Positions 54,753 through 62,485 of a stretch of DNA of 64,000 bases are shown piece by piece. The stretch lies in NCBI GenBank assembly GCA_030654175.1, contig JAURXZ010000042.1, positions 62,001 to 126,000 of the forward strand, in the 5' to 3' direction. Below the pieces are notes generated by a model. That model did not search any database and was not told the origin of the DNA. It worked only from the letters and a program-made list of their open reading frames with translations. The translations under genes and the position numbers were made by a program. Origin of the DNA: Bacteroidia bacterium (lineage in GTDB: Bacteria; Bacteroidota; Bacteroidia; 2-12-FULL-35-15). Position 1 is the first letter of the stretch. Each line of letters starts with the position of its first letter.

Positions 54753-56558
54753 TTACCTCCCTAGAACCTGATAATAATAGCTGAATGGTTTGTTGAAATG
54801 AATTAGTTGTCTAGGCTTAGGTTCTATTTTTTCGCTACCTTCAATAACAGGTTCCTTTAAATCTTTTAAAAGGTCATAATAAAGCTTATTCCTATTCCTG
54901 TCAAGTTGCTTAATTTGCTGAACAGAATATTTATTCATGGTCAATGCTTTAAACCCATTTTTCCAACATAAATCGTTAGAAACTGTATCAAAATTTTTAA
55001 TGGTCACTCTGCCAACCGACATACCAACAAGTCTATGAATTGCAGATTCAGTGACCGAACCTTTGGTTTTCCTCATGCCATATTTAACTGCTTTTCTTAT
55101 TTCGTCAATCACTTCCTCTTGCTTATTTAGCTCTTTATGAAGTGATTTTTTTCTAACACGAATATGTCCTTCATGGTGTAACTCATATCCAACGAAGCCT
55201 ATCCAAGGAAAGCCCTCATCATTAATTGAAGTCCATCTGTATGGCCCTTTTGATTTTCCTTTCCAAAAAGGTCGTAAGGTTTTGGTTGGTAATAGATTTG
55301 ATGTTTTCTCCCTATCAGTTATTAAGTTTGAATTGAAAGGGTGAGGAACTAACTTTAAACCTTTCAATGCTTCTAAATAATTATCTTTTGCAAGTTTACA
55401 AATATCAAATTCGGGATGAATAATTAGCATATCATCGCAGAAACGAACATAAAACACGTCTGTTTTTAAGACTTCCTTATCTGCAAAATTCATAACTATA
55501 TTAGCAATAAGGCCTGACAATGCGCCTCCTTGAGGAACACCAATTCTTTCTTCATCTATGTTATTATAATAATCTAGTTCCTTAAATCTATTTTCTATCC
55601 ATTCAAATTCTCCATTTGGTATTTTATAGCTTGCCCAATACGCCAAATCTGTTTTTGATGGCGCATTTTTATTAAAGGCGTAGCAGTCAAGGAATTCAAA
55701 GAATAGATGAGAAGATTTCTGAAAGTCTAAATTCGGAAAATCAATTTTTGCTAGTTCAAGCAGGTCGTTAAAGAGTTCTTTAATAATTTTATGGTTTACT
55801 GAATCATAAAACTTTTCCATGTCACATTCAACAACCCACAAAGGTTCATTTTGATGTTTCATTCTATAGTCCAAAACATCTTTTATACAATCATGGTGTG
55901 TAAGTACTGCGGTATTCTCTTTATTCTTTTTGGAACGGAACGCATACGAACAATCCTCAAAATAATTGTCGAATAGTCTTGTTAGATATTTGTTTGTGAG
56001 GCTTAGGATTATTCGGTCTTTTAACGTAAACAGTGAAATAGGCCGGCATTTATTAATCCCTTTTATATTGATTTCATCCTTCAATTTGGGATATAATACA
56101 GGAGAGTTAACCTTATATTCACCGCTTGAAATTGAATGTTGAATATCCAGAATGAATTTGTCAAGTTCAACAAGCCAAGGCTCATTTGGGGATTTCTTTC
56201 TGAAAAGTTTAATTGTTTTTATTAAAGAATAGTAATTTCTGTCACTTGAAGAGAGTGAATTATTCGTTTTCTTATCTTTCCTAGATTTACTTCCAAGCAC
56301 GACCCATTTCTTTCTGCTTGGGAAAAGTTTATTTAAATCATTTAAAAACTCGTTCTGATACTTTAAAAACTCATTTGAAGAGCCCTCATCAACTTCAGAA
56401 CACTTTTTTTTATCATTTACATGATAATTATATTTATTTGAAGCTGTTAAAAGATGAATAAGGTGCATCTTGTTTCGACTTTTCGCAACTTTAGCTCGTA
56501 GTTTACATAAGTATGAAACTATTGCATCATTGGAAAAATATTTTTCAAATTCTTTCAT
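54753..56558 (-). CDS. Reverse transcriptase (unclassified, FCDD catalytic box)
   Basis: A 601-residue RNA-dependent DNA polymerase. Fingers motifs: KCRPISLFTLKDRIILSLTN near 170-189 and FEDCSYAFRSK near 200-210. Palm A VVECDMEKFYDSVNHK near 242-257 (D246), motif B RIGVPQGGALSGLIANIVMN near 338-357, and motif C VRFCDDMLI near 371-379, where FCDD replaces the usual YADD; both aspartates are kept. The downstream FVGYELHHEGHIRVRKKSLH near 455-474 and a helical C-terminus stand where group II introns carry maturase. No HNH nuclease and no intron RNA are visible. It fits the broad defence-type (UG/Abi/DRT) RTs better than introns or retrons. Own promoter and structured leader. Confidence 0.9.
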   Translation of the reverse strand: MKEFEKYFSNDAIVSYLCKLRAKVAKSRNKMHLIHLLTASNKYNYHVNDKKKCSEVDEGSSNEFLKYQNEFLNDLNKLFPSRKKWVVLGSKSRKDKKTNNSLSSSDRNYYSLIKTIKLFRKKSPNEPWLVELDKFILDIQHSISSGEYKVNSPVLYPKLKDEINIKGINKCRPISLFTLKDRIILSLTNKYLTRLFDNYFEDCSYAFRSKKNKENTAVLTHHDCIKDVLDYRMKHQNEPLWVVECDMEKFYDSVNHKIIKELFNDLLELAKIDFPNLDFQKSSHLFFEFLDCYAFNKNAPSKTDLAYWASYKIPNGEFEWIENRFKELDYYNNIDEERIGVPQGGALSGLIANIVMNFADKEVLKTDVFYVRFCDDMLIIHPEFDICKLAKDNYLEALKGLKLVPHPFNSNLITDREKTSNLLPTKTLRPFWKGKSKGPYRWTSINDEGFPWIGFVGYELHHEGHIRVRKKSLHKELNKQEEVIDEIRKAVKYGMRKTKGSVTESAIHRLVGMSVGRVTIKNFDTVSNDLCWKNGFKALTMNKYSVQQIKQLDRNRNKLYYDLLKDLKEPVIEGSEKIEPKPRQLIHFNKPFSYYYQVLGR

Positions 56559-56590
56559 CGTTCAAATAAAAGGGAAGGGGTTCCTGTTAA

Positions 56591-56604
56591 TGGCCTTGCG
56601 GCCA
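56591..56604 (-). ncRNA. GCAA-tetraloop hairpin in the RT leader
   Basis: On the minus strand, TGGCC-GCAA-GGCCA makes a five-pair stem closed by a GNRA tetraloop; flanking T:A and G:U pairs can extend it. It lies between the -7 element and the RT start codon, within a leader of roughly 50 bases. Whether it is part of a separate RNA that the RT uses is not known. Confidence 0.45.
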
Positions 56605-56612
56605 CATATTGA

Positions 56613-56620
56613 CAAAGATA
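56613..56620 (-). promoter_or_regulatory. -7 promoter element (TATCTTTG) of the RT gene
   Basis: Minus-strand exact TAnnTTTG match between the primase-like gene stop and the RT start, so the RT (and the hairpin) could be transcribed apart from the primase-like gene. Confidence 0.5.
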
Positions 56621-56636
56621 CTGACATATAGTCGCA

Positions 56637-57752
56637 TCACCTTTTTAAGTCCTCTGGCAAGTGATTAGCCGTATTTGAGGATGAAACTTGCGATAGATTT
56701 CCATCTACCACCTCGGAACCCCTATCCCTTTGTTTTTTTGTTTTATATCCTTTTCCATTTGCAAAATAAACTATAGAGCTAAATTTTACTGCTCCGCTTC
56801 GTGATTCATAGCAATTAAGTAAAAAATTCCTACAGTTAATCTCATTATATTTTTCTTTATCCAGTGAACTAAGTTTTAAAAAACACTTCACACCCACATC
56901 ATAGGTAAATGTATTTGCAATAGCCATAGCTACTTTATACCATTCATCATACGATTGTGTAATTGAAAGTTTCTTTTTTTCAAGACATTTAATAATAGCA
57001 CTGATTGTATATCTGTCTCCCGGTTTGTTTCTATCCTTAGGATTATTTAGAGCATCTTGATTACTTGAATGATTAAGTTTTACAGTTTTGCTTTTCTCTT
57101 GATTTTCTGATACAGGAAATAAATCAATGTCATTTATTTCAAAAGGATTGTCTTCATTTTTTATAATTATTGTTGGGTCGTAAGAAAAAAAACAAAGCCG
57201 TGTTGTGTCGCTACCACTATTATCCAATTCAATATTATACTTCTCTTTGAAATGATTTGATAATTTTTGAAATGCGCTTTTGTGCGCCCTGTCAATATTG
57301 TCAATATTTAGTTCAAAATTGTATCGAAGCGAAACCAATCCTTTTAGGCCTTCTTTTGATGGTGATTCCCAATATACAAAAACATTTAGGTCGTTTTGAA
57401 AACAAGTTTTTGTTCTTGCCAATTCATTCGGATCAAGTTTATCAACATCTAAAACAATTATATAATTATAACTTTTGAGTTTTATTTTTTGCCTTTCTCC
57501 ATAAAATGTTCCGCAAAATGTTATTGCTGGTAGTGTTCTTTTATGACTTGAATATTTTTCATTGTCGCCACTTTTTAGGAAGTCACGAAGATAAATAACT
57601 TGTTGTTTATGTTTAGTTGATTGAATTTCAAGCAATGTTTCATAAATGGTAAGTTCTTTTGATATGGAAGACCAAGTATTCGCCTGATATGAAACTCTTT
57701 TGTTTAGAACTTCTAGTTTAGAATTTAATAAATTTTGACCTTGAGTTTCCAT
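56637..57752 (-). CDS. Primase-like protein: VirE_N (BT4734-type) plus PriCT-2 domains
   Basis: A 371-residue protein. Residues about 50-200 match the BT4734/VirE N-terminal domain, a relative of archaeo-eukaryotic primases: TLPAITFCGTFYGER, YIIVLDVDKLDPNEL with D102 and D104 as metal-ligand candidates, SPSKEGLKGLVSL near 130-142, and DTTRLCFFSYDP near 182-193. Residues about 268-335 form a PriCT-2 domain (DEWYKVAMAIANTFTYDVGV). In Bacteroidota this pair usually precedes a helicase; here no helicase follows, and an RT follows instead. The protein could prime or extend DNA for the RT. Own -7 element; 78 bases to the RT gene. Confidence 0.8.
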   Translation of the reverse strand: METQGQNLLNSKLEVLNKRVSYQANTWSSISKELTIYETLLEIQSTKHKQQVIYLRDFLKSGDNEKYSSHKRTLPAITFCGTFYGERQKIKLKSYNYIIVLDVDKLDPNELARTKTCFQNDLNVFVYWESPSKEGLKGLVSLRYNFELNIDNIDRAHKSAFQKLSNHFKEKYNIELDNSGSDTTRLCFFSYDPTIIIKNEDNPFEINDIDLFPVSENQEKSKTVKLNHSSNQDALNNPKDRNKPGDRYTISAIIKCLEKKKLSITQSYDEWYKVAMAIANTFTYDVGVKCFLKLSSLDKEKYNEINCRNFLLNCYESRSGAVKFSSIVYFANGKGYKTKKQRDRGSEVVDGNLSQVSSSNTANHLPEDLKR

Positions 57753-57777
57753 ATAATTTTGTTGACCTCAAACTACG

Positions 57778-57785
57778 CAAAATTA
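57778..57785 (-). promoter_or_regulatory. -7 promoter element (TAATTTTG) of the primase-like gene
   Basis: Minus-strand exact TAnnTTTG match 25 bases before the start codon at 57752. Confidence 0.6.
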
Positions 57786-57847
57786 ACCTAGCATCTGATG
57801 TTTTTGTTTGTTATTTGTAGTTATTGTCGAATTACTGTCCTGTTTTT

Positions 57848-57866
57848 ACAATGGCACACAACGTTT
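57848..57866 (+). repeat. Cassette-type boundary motif, copy 1
   Basis: ACAATGGCACACAACGTTT, matched at 58687-58705 by ACAATGACGCATAACGTTT (16 of 19 identical, same orientation). An inverted ACAACG...CGTTGT nearby makes a hairpin. The two copies bracket the PIN gene. Confidence 0.6.
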
Positions 57867-57901
57867 GAAAGATTTATGCGTTCGTTGTTTTTTCTCCATC
57901 A

Positions 57902-58630
57902 CTATTTACCACGCATTAAGTCAGAATAACGTTCAGCTTCGTTTTCAAGTTGGTCATCTAACCATTCCTCAAAGTCTTCAAAAAGTTCAGGTGCAAGCTT
58001 CAATGCTTCGCCTAATTCTGTTACAGTTTTTAGTCTAATCGGGGCAAGTCCTTCAAATAAACTTTCATAAACTTTCTCTGTTTGCTTATCAATGAAGTCT
58101 TCTGGATTATTTGAAACATAAATTAAATCATATAGAAAGGGAATTGTGTTTTCTACAAACTCACAGATATTCCTCATAATTAAGGCATCATTATAGTTGT
58201 TTTTATTGTGCTGAAAGGGAGGGAGTTTATTAATTGCCAGTTCTGCGACAAATAATTTTTGATTTTCGGTTACAGGTATAATAGTACAAGAATTCATAAA
58301 TGCTTCAACTTCCTCAACTTTTGCCTCTGCTTTGGCTATTCTATTTGTTTCGTCTTTGTATTGTGAAATAGTTTCAAGATACTTTTCTTTCACTTCTCCA
58401 GAAAGATAATTAGATAATTTTAAAGCTGATTTATATTCATTTTTAATATTCTCTGTTAGATTCTTTATAGTCTTTGGTTTGTTTCTTTTCCATTCTAAAA
58501 GAATAACATCATTAATTATTACACGAATAAGATTTTCTTCCTTTACTTGCTTGAATTTATTCCAAAGTTCTAATAGATTATCGTTTGTTAGATATATCCA
58601 TATGTTTGAGTCTAAAGCTATATTTGTCAT
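57902..58630 (-). CDS. PIN-domain protein (DUF4935-like)
   Basis: A 242-residue protein with a PIN-type nuclease pattern. The first acidic residue is in MTNIALDSNIWIYL (D8), the middle acidic site in LLEWKRNKPK with IINDV, and the last pair in NNYNDALIMRNICEFV near 145-160 (D149) and IYVSNNPEDF near 173. PIN domains are metal-dependent RNases, often toxins or tRNA cutters. A long charged helix region (AEAKVEEVEAFMNS) is inserted, as in DUF4935 proteins. No antitoxin adjoins it. It is bounded by the two 19-base repeats, so it may be an independent cassette beside the RT set. Confidence 0.75.
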   Translation of the reverse strand: MTNIALDSNIWIYLTNDNLLELWNKFKQVKEENLIRVIINDVILLEWKRNKPKTIKNLTENIKNEYKSALKLSNYLSGEVKEKYLETISQYKDETNRIAKAEAKVEEVEAFMNSCTIIPVTENQKLFVAELAINKLPPFQHNKNNYNDALIMRNICEFVENTIPFLYDLIYVSNNPEDFIDKQTEKVYESLFEGLAPIRLKTVTELGEALKLAPELFEDFEEWLDDQLENEAERYSDLMRGK

Positions 58631-58686
58631 TTGCTTTTATTAATTTCTTTTTTTCGTTGCTTTCAAGTTACGTTGCGTGCGTTCTC

Positions 58687-58705
58687 ACAATGACGCATAA
58701 CGTTT
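58687..58705 (+). repeat. Cassette-type boundary motif, copy 2
   Basis: ACAATGACGCATAACGTTT, with ACGTTGCG upstream (58672) able to pair imperfectly with CGCATAACGT. Between this and the 58932 gene are about 225 bases with no gene that can be supported. Confidence 0.6.
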
Positions 58706-58931
58706 CTCACTTACAAGATGTGCGGGTTTTAATTGCACAAAACTGTCTGTGCAACTAACATTATTGTTTTGAGCAGAAATATCTGTCCCTCTCCAAAGAA
58801 ATCAGGAGTAAAAAAGGAAAATCACAGAAAAGACGATGAGTTTTTTCATTGTAAAACAAATAACGGTCGTATTTCAAAAACTTCTTTATTGCCTTTTCAA
58901 CTTTTCCAAATCTATGTCTCCCGCTGCATCG

Positions 58932-59648
58932 CTATTTCTTACCAATATTATAATGAACTCCTAATTCAATCCCTGTAGAAAAAAAATTCTGTTGATAAGA
59001 ACTCCCATTCCATGCTTGCGGATTGGTAAGTGGAGTTAAAAAGTAATTAAAAAAAGGAGAGATTGAAAGAGAATATTTTTTCTCTATCTTATAATAGACA
59101 CCGGCAAAAACGAACACACTAAGATCATTGGTAGGTCGAAGATAGTCTATGTTTTTTCCTCCCCAATCGGTTGATCTTAACTGGTTTTGAAAATAATAGT
59201 TGATGCCGTTTTTAAAAAAAAAATACGTTTTGTCATTTAATTTTAATTTCTCTGTGCTGCTTAAGCTTAGTCCAAAATACCTGTAATTGTATACATTACT
59301 GGAATGTGAACCTGCTTGAAATTCTTTCGTTGTATAGCCTTGATTATCTATTATTACTCCAAGGTTCAAATCGAGCCACTGAGCTATTTTTTTTGCCCCA
59401 CTAATTGAAAAATGCCAGCTATACATATTATTTTCCTCGTTAACACGATATGGAGAGGTGCCTGTAATGCGGGCAGGGTCATCATTAATTCTTTTGGCGA
59501 TTCTGTACGCATAATTAGGGGCTATCTGAAAATTAATTTTCCAGTTTTCTGTTGAGTGGTTCTTAACGCTATCGTTTTGAGCCGCTATTCCCAGATTAAA
59601 AGAAAAAAAAACGACTATACTACAGAAAAAAAAAGGTCTTTTAAGCAT
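58932..59648 (-). CDS. Exported outer-membrane barrel-like protein
   Basis: A 238-residue protein with signal peptide MLKRPFFFCSIVVFFSFNLG (IAAQ). The mature part is composed of alternating beta-strands ending in aromatic residues: WKINFQIAPNYAYRIAKRIN, MYSWHFSISGAKKIAQWLDL, YRYFGLSLSSTEKLKLNDKT, SLSISPFFNYFLTPL, and the end FFSTGIELGVHYNIGKK, a typical outer-membrane barrel. No ligand can be named. It starts five bases after the stop of the 59654 gene and is the last gene of the surface operon. Confidence 0.78.
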   Translation of the reverse strand: MLKRPFFFCSIVVFFSFNLGIAAQNDSVKNHSTENWKINFQIAPNYAYRIAKRINDDPARITGTSPYRVNEENNMYSWHFSISGAKKIAQWLDLNLGVIIDNQGYTTKEFQAGSHSSNVYNYRYFGLSLSSTEKLKLNDKTYFFFKNGINYYFQNQLRSTDWGGKNIDYLRPTNDLSVFVFAGVYYKIEKKYSLSISPFFNYFLTPLTNPQAWNGSSYQQNFFSTGIELGVHYNIGKK

Positions 59649-59653
59649 CGCTA

Positions 59654-62464
59654 CTAATTTATGATTATTTTACCCACAATGTTTTTGTTACTAAGGGTAA
59701 CAAGCTTTATAAAATATATCCCTTTTTGCTTTCCAGTAAAATCAACAATATTTTCCTGTGTGCCCGGTAAAACAGGTGTTGTAAAAACCACGCGTCCAAG
59801 CATATCATAAATATATAGGTCGGCAGGTTCTTCCTGATCAGTTTGTATAATAAATGTTCCGTTATTAGGGTTGGGGAAAACCTTAATTTTATCCTTATTT
59901 ATTGTTGCTGGTGCTGTACTGTTACTATGAATAACAAGGGCTCTTGTTTGATTAGTATCACAGGCTAAAACAAGTATGGGCTGTATTAAAGTATCTGATA
60001 AACCCGAAGTATCTGAGACAATAAGTGTTGCAGTGTACGCCCCGGGTTGATAATACGTTTTAGGATGGGCTAAAACGGATGTTGTTCCGTTGCCTAAATT
60101 CCATAAATAATTATACCGGGTGCCGTTATAGTCATCTTCATATACCCCGTTAAAAGCAAGAGTATCAGGACAAGCTATCGTATCTGTTTCAAATGTATCG
60201 TCATTATCAAAAGACTTGCTATCTACTAAATACATTTTGTAAGCATATTCACCTGCAACCTGGAACATATCCCATACATCCGGTTTTAATTTACCAAATA
60301 ATGTAGTTTTTTTTGTTTCAGTTGCATATAACGAAACGGAACCGGCATGAGGAACGCTGTACCACTCAATATCATATTTTGCCCTGTGATGCTGATACCA
60401 CACTTTCAAACCGTGTATTTCAAGTTTTTCGGACGAATTCACTGCAAGCGGGCTATCAGAACCGCATGGAGCCGTAATTCCGAAGTAATAGGAGAAATTA
60501 TGCACCCAGCCTAAAACTTCATTTAAGTTGTTGTTAATTAAAGAGTAACTTTCAATCCCCTTACCCGTATTGGCACTGGATGGTACATCAGTAAACCGTT
60601 GTGGCTGATATTGATTATTTTCGAAATCATGTCCGGAGATAAAACTGTTTAGCGCTGTAAAATTTTCTCTAAGGCTATTATTATTCCAATTCCACCAGTC
60701 TAAACCGGCACCATAGCTGTTCATAAATGCTGTTGACCAGAGCGCATTATGAAAATCCCAGTCGTTACAATTGGCTCTTAAACTTTTACCTTTATCGTCT
60801 CCCATTTCTTCCATAATATAAGGCTTATTGTAATAATCTAAACCAACAAAAGAATTATTACCATCACTTTCGCTAACCAATGTGTGGTAACGTACAAAAT
60901 TAATTTTAGCCTCCTTATCAATATTAGGATCAGAATCATAAGCACCATATCGATGCCTGCTCGTTATATCAAGTGATTGAGTGCTATAAGCACTGAACGC
61001 ATATGGCCCTGGATCACCGGCATAACTTGTAGTTACTAAATGATTATTATCGCCCAAAGTTTGTTTAATGTAATTTGCCATCATCTCATGCCAAACCATT
61101 ATTGCCATTTTATTTGCAAAGGTGGCGTAATCATCTACATTATCTACTTCACTAAATAGTTCATAAGCAGAAAGATTTGAAGAATAGCCCCATCTTGCGA
61201 TAATGTAACGCAATCGTCTTTTAAAATAATCCTGGGCTCCGGGATTAGTGAAAAAATCAACTGGGTTGTTGATTCCCTGAATAACATTTTGATTTCCTGT
61301 TTTATATGGGTTAAAGTTCCAGCCATAAATAGTGTCATTTATTCTATATTGGTCATGCAATTCTAAACAAAGATGTACGAATAAATTATCAGCATGTGCC
61401 TGTTCGAAAATTTTATCAAGCTCCCAAAGATGCCCTTGGCGATCATTATAATCTCCCATTTTCCCCCATTCTATTGCACCGCTCCATGGGGCTGGAATAA
61501 CACGTGCATAATTGCCCCCGTTAGTAGATATATTGTGTATATTAGCTTTTTGAATGGCATAACTCATTGGTTTTCCTGCAAACCACCGACCTTCAGAATC
61601 CGGCATCCAGTCGCTCCAGGCAACGTTCTGCCCGATAGCAAAAAAAGATTCCTGGGTTCCGCTAAATCTTAACTGGCGTCTATATTGTCCCACTTGTAAA
61701 TAACCTTTATTACCAGAAGTTTGACACAAAAAATTTAAAGGATTAACATTTAAAGTAGCACTGCCAGGGATAATTACATTAATTGAACAGGTCCAATTTC
61801 CGGCTTCTGTTGGAGCAAAGCGTATGCGCCAAGGATAGGGAGTGTGTTGGTCATCCCATTTACCTCCGGGATCTGTATTTGTTGAATTCAAATCTTCCAC
61901 GTAATCTATATAGTAGAATCCATAAACAACTTTTGTGGCTCCGCTGGGTGCTGTAAAAGTTGCTTCAATACTAACTGAATTCGGATCGTAAGGATTAATG
62001 CCCGTGTTAGGATTTAAAATATAATTATTAATCTGATCGGTAACAGCTTGCGGCAATTTTATTCCCATTTCAAATTTTTCGAATTTACCAACAAGTGCCG
62101 GGAAATTATTATCTTCCGGATTTATGATAACAACATCAAAGTCATTGGGAACAATCTGAGCATGAAAGTAACCATTTCCGGTAAATCCTGATGCAGAAAA
62201 TCCCGGGCGTAACACAATAGCTTCCCCTGCTTTAAAATCAACCTGTGCTGTTCCTGAAACGCTAAAAGTGCCTGCGCCATAAGGAGCACCAATTGAAGTA
62301 GGGTTAGCGTAAGTTTCACTACCGCTATTTATTCCATTGGGGTTATTATTTATATTTATCCCCGGCCAAGGAACCTGAGCTATAATACTTTGAGTATAAC
62401 AACTAATTACGACTATGAATAAGATACGGATAATAGGTCCTTTTATTTTAAATAAGCTAATCAT
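59654..62464 (-). CDS. DUF5060 glycoside-hydrolase-like protein with PKD and T9SS domains
   Basis: A 936-residue secreted protein. The signal peptide (IRILFIVVISCYTQSIIAQ) is followed by a region shared with Bacteroidota surface proteins (INPEDNNFPALVGKFEKFEM), a DUF5060 sugar-binding fold (SIEATFTAPSGATKVVYGFY), then a TIM-barrel catalytic-type region: GGNYARVIPAPWSGAIEWGK, LFVHLCLELHDQYRIND, YELFSEVDNVDDYATFANKM (a possible acid/base Glu) and YIMEEMGDDKGKSL (a possible nucleophile Glu). A PKD domain (YNLLWNLGNGTTS-like, near 790) and a type A T9SS domain (VFPNPNNGTFIIQTDQEEPA) end it. Probably a surface polysaccharide-cutting enzyme. Between the fibre and barrel genes. Confidence 0.82.
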   Translation of the reverse strand: MISLFKIKGPIIRILFIVVISCYTQSIIAQVPWPGININNNPNGINSGSETYANPTSIGAPYGAGTFSVSGTAQVDFKAGEAIVLRPGFSASGFTGNGYFHAQIVPNDFDVVIINPEDNNFPALVGKFEKFEMGIKLPQAVTDQINNYILNPNTGINPYDPNSVSIEATFTAPSGATKVVYGFYYIDYVEDLNSTNTDPGGKWDDQHTPYPWRIRFAPTEAGNWTCSINVIIPGSATLNVNPLNFLCQTSGNKGYLQVGQYRRQLRFSGTQESFFAIGQNVAWSDWMPDSEGRWFAGKPMSYAIQKANIHNISTNGGNYARVIPAPWSGAIEWGKMGDYNDRQGHLWELDKIFEQAHADNLFVHLCLELHDQYRINDTIYGWNFNPYKTGNQNVIQGINNPVDFFTNPGAQDYFKRRLRYIIARWGYSSNLSAYELFSEVDNVDDYATFANKMAIMVWHEMMANYIKQTLGDNNHLVTTSYAGDPGPYAFSAYSTQSLDITSRHRYGAYDSDPNIDKEAKINFVRYHTLVSESDGNNSFVGLDYYNKPYIMEEMGDDKGKSLRANCNDWDFHNALWSTAFMNSYGAGLDWWNWNNNSLRENFTALNSFISGHDFENNQYQPQRFTDVPSSANTGKGIESYSLINNNLNEVLGWVHNFSYYFGITAPCGSDSPLAVNSSEKLEIHGLKVWYQHHRAKYDIEWYSVPHAGSVSLYATETKKTTLFGKLKPDVWDMFQVAGEYAYKMYLVDSKSFDNDDTFETDTIACPDTLAFNGVYEDDYNGTRYNYLWNLGNGTTSVLAHPKTYYQPGAYTATLIVSDTSGLSDTLIQPILVLACDTNQTRALVIHSNSTAPATINKDKIKVFPNPNNGTFIIQTDQEEPADLYIYDMLGRVVFTTPVLPGTQENIVDFTGKQKGIYFIKLVTLSNKNIVGKIIIN

Positions 62465-62485
62465 ATTAATTAATGAGATTAAAAA

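Larger units (their letters stand above)
32399..58740. mobile_element. Putative tRNA-Gln-targeted integrative element / defence island (right end uncertain)
   Basis: It begins behind tRNA-Gln with a tyrosine integrase and continues with HTH, ATPase and zinc-ribbon genes, an iteron-like cluster, a type I restriction block and the reverse-transcriptase module. The gene content differs sharply from the housekeeping flank on the left. The right edge is set only by the end of the PIN cassette near 58.7 kb, where surface-protein genes begin; no copy of the tRNA 3' end was found there. There is no relaxase, coupling protein, capsid or transposase, so it may be a non-mobilising genomic island, a phage-satellite-like element or two merged elements. 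Confidence 0.5.

Noticed and set aside
54753-56558. Group II intron or diversity-generating retroelement
   Set aside because: No HNH domain, no intron-like RNA ends around the gene, and no template/variable repeat pair or Avd protein nearby.
58733-58978. An 81-codon plus-strand frame between the PIN gene and the surface operon
   Set aside because: It overlaps the end of the 58932 gene on the other strand and has no domain. A decayed gene cannot be excluded, but nothing supports it.
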